Positions 43,829 through 45,549 of a stretch of DNA of 45,549 nt are shown in pieces. Under the pieces are notes generated by a model. It was not told the DNA's origin. It searched no databases and was given only the letters and a program-made list of their open reading frames with translations. The translations under genes and the position numbers were made by a program. Source of the DNA: Alphaproteobacteria bacterium (GTDB taxonomy: Bacteria > Pseudomonadota > Alphaproteobacteria > Micavibrionales > UBA2020); contig WGNE01000011.1 of the NCBI GenBank assembly GCA_016124645.1, positions 1-45,549 of the forward strand, read 5' to 3'. Numbering within the stretch: the first letter of the stretch is position 1; every line of letters begins with the position of its first letter.

Positions 43829-43903
43829 CGGCCTATGGCCGCTTTCTCTATTGCGGCGTATCGCCGTTTTTTCCGTTACGGCGTATCGCCGCTCTCTCCA
43901 TTA
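43829..43903. repeat. Three tandem 25-bp hairpin repeats
   Basis: Units start at 43829, 43854 and 43879. Each begins with a 13-base hairpin (CGGCCTATGGCCG once, CGGCGTATCGCCG twice) followed by a 12-base pyrimidine-rich spacer. In the first unit the inner pair changes from G-C to C-G on both sides of the loop, keeping the stem, which suggests a selected RNA or DNA structure. They lie 30-104 bases before the dotI-like ATG. Confidence 0.85.
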
Positions 43904-43905
43904 TA
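43900..43905 (-). promoter_or_regulatory. Candidate -10 box of the dotI-like gene
   Basis: A perfect TATAAT on the minus strand lies just outside the last hairpin of the repeat array. The transcript would then carry all three hairpins in its leader. The -35 region is weak. Confidence 0.45.
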
Positions 43906-43959
43906 CAGCGGGTGTGTTTTCCGCGAAAGCCCCCGTATGAAACCCGGCCGCATGAAGAA

Positions 43960-43989
43960 GGCCGGGGGCGGTTTCCCGCCGTCCCGGCC
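43960..43989 (-). terminator. Possible terminator hairpin after the aconitase gene
   Basis: On the minus strand GGCCGGG-A-CGGCGG-GAAA-CCGCC-CCCGGCC forms a long GC-rich stem 17 bases after the aconitase stop. It is followed by TTCTTC and not by a proper T run, so termination by it alone is uncertain. Confidence 0.4.
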
Positions 43990-44005
43990 CCTTCCCGAAA
44001 AGCGG

Positions 44006-45549
<1,544 letters not shown>

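Overview
The window looks like chromosomal DNA of a GC-rich alphaproteobacterium. The best markers are a DUF1013 protein (the TrcR family, an RNA-polymerase-associated cell-cycle factor of this class), a DUF1192 protein next to a zeta-crystallin-type quinone oxidoreductase, the block DUF1285 – CoA pyrophosphatase – CCA tRNA nucleotidyltransferase, a Rieske / cytochrome b / cytochrome c1 operon, and an AcnA-type aconitase. The order within the class cannot be fixed from this sequence. I see no phage, insertion sequence, CRISPR array or rRNA. There is one tRNA gene (tRNA-Ala, anticodon GGC).

Layout. 1-2.95 kb: a gene cut by the left edge, a tandem universal-stress-like protein and an ArsB/NhaD-type transporter. 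2.96-5.78 kb (minus): a tightly packed four-gene operon of an Lgt-like membrane protein, two paralogous small membrane proteins and a radical SAM enzyme resembling tetraether lipid synthase. 5.97-14.4 kb: a glycan locus with galE, a family 2 glycosyltransferase, a methyltransferase, a sulfotransferase and a flippase-like membrane protein on the plus strand, facing a GT-C-like membrane enzyme and a GH63-like hydrolase with an extra Cys/His/Asp domain on the minus strand. 14.6-19 kb: an S9 peptidase, an A+T-rich foreign-looking gene, a small membrane protein, tRNA-Ala and a Bax-inhibitor-1 family protein. 19.1-25.7 kb: ybbP (frameshifted) and ybbA divergent from tesA, then an aldo/keto reductase, an RNA ligase-like phosphodiesterase and a LysR regulator. 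25.9-30.8 kb: an ATP-grasp-like protein, a lone MoxR ATPase, then DUF1285, Nudix and pcnB. 30.8-34.2 kb: a second A+T-rich gene, hemF (short at its 3' end), trmL and a TraX-like protein. 34.5-38.9 kb: petABC and a Na/Pi cotransporter. 39-45.5 kb: an alpha/beta hydrolase, YdcH-like protein, trcR, a small protein, a quinone oxidoreductase, DUF1192, an orphan DotI/IcmL-family protein, and aconitase running off the right edge.

Most genes are housekeeping. The unusual points are: the Tes-like/Lgt-like operon; the GH63 fusion; two A+T-rich solitary genes of nearly equal length that each carry an R-x4-H motif, one of them beside a hemF that lacks its usual C-terminal tail; a 32-bp tandem duplication that shifts the frame of the trcR 3' end; three 25-bp hairpin repeats with a compensatory base-pair change in the leader of the orphan dotI-like gene; and two compensating frameshifts in ybbP. 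All assignments come from reading motifs by eye. No database search was run.
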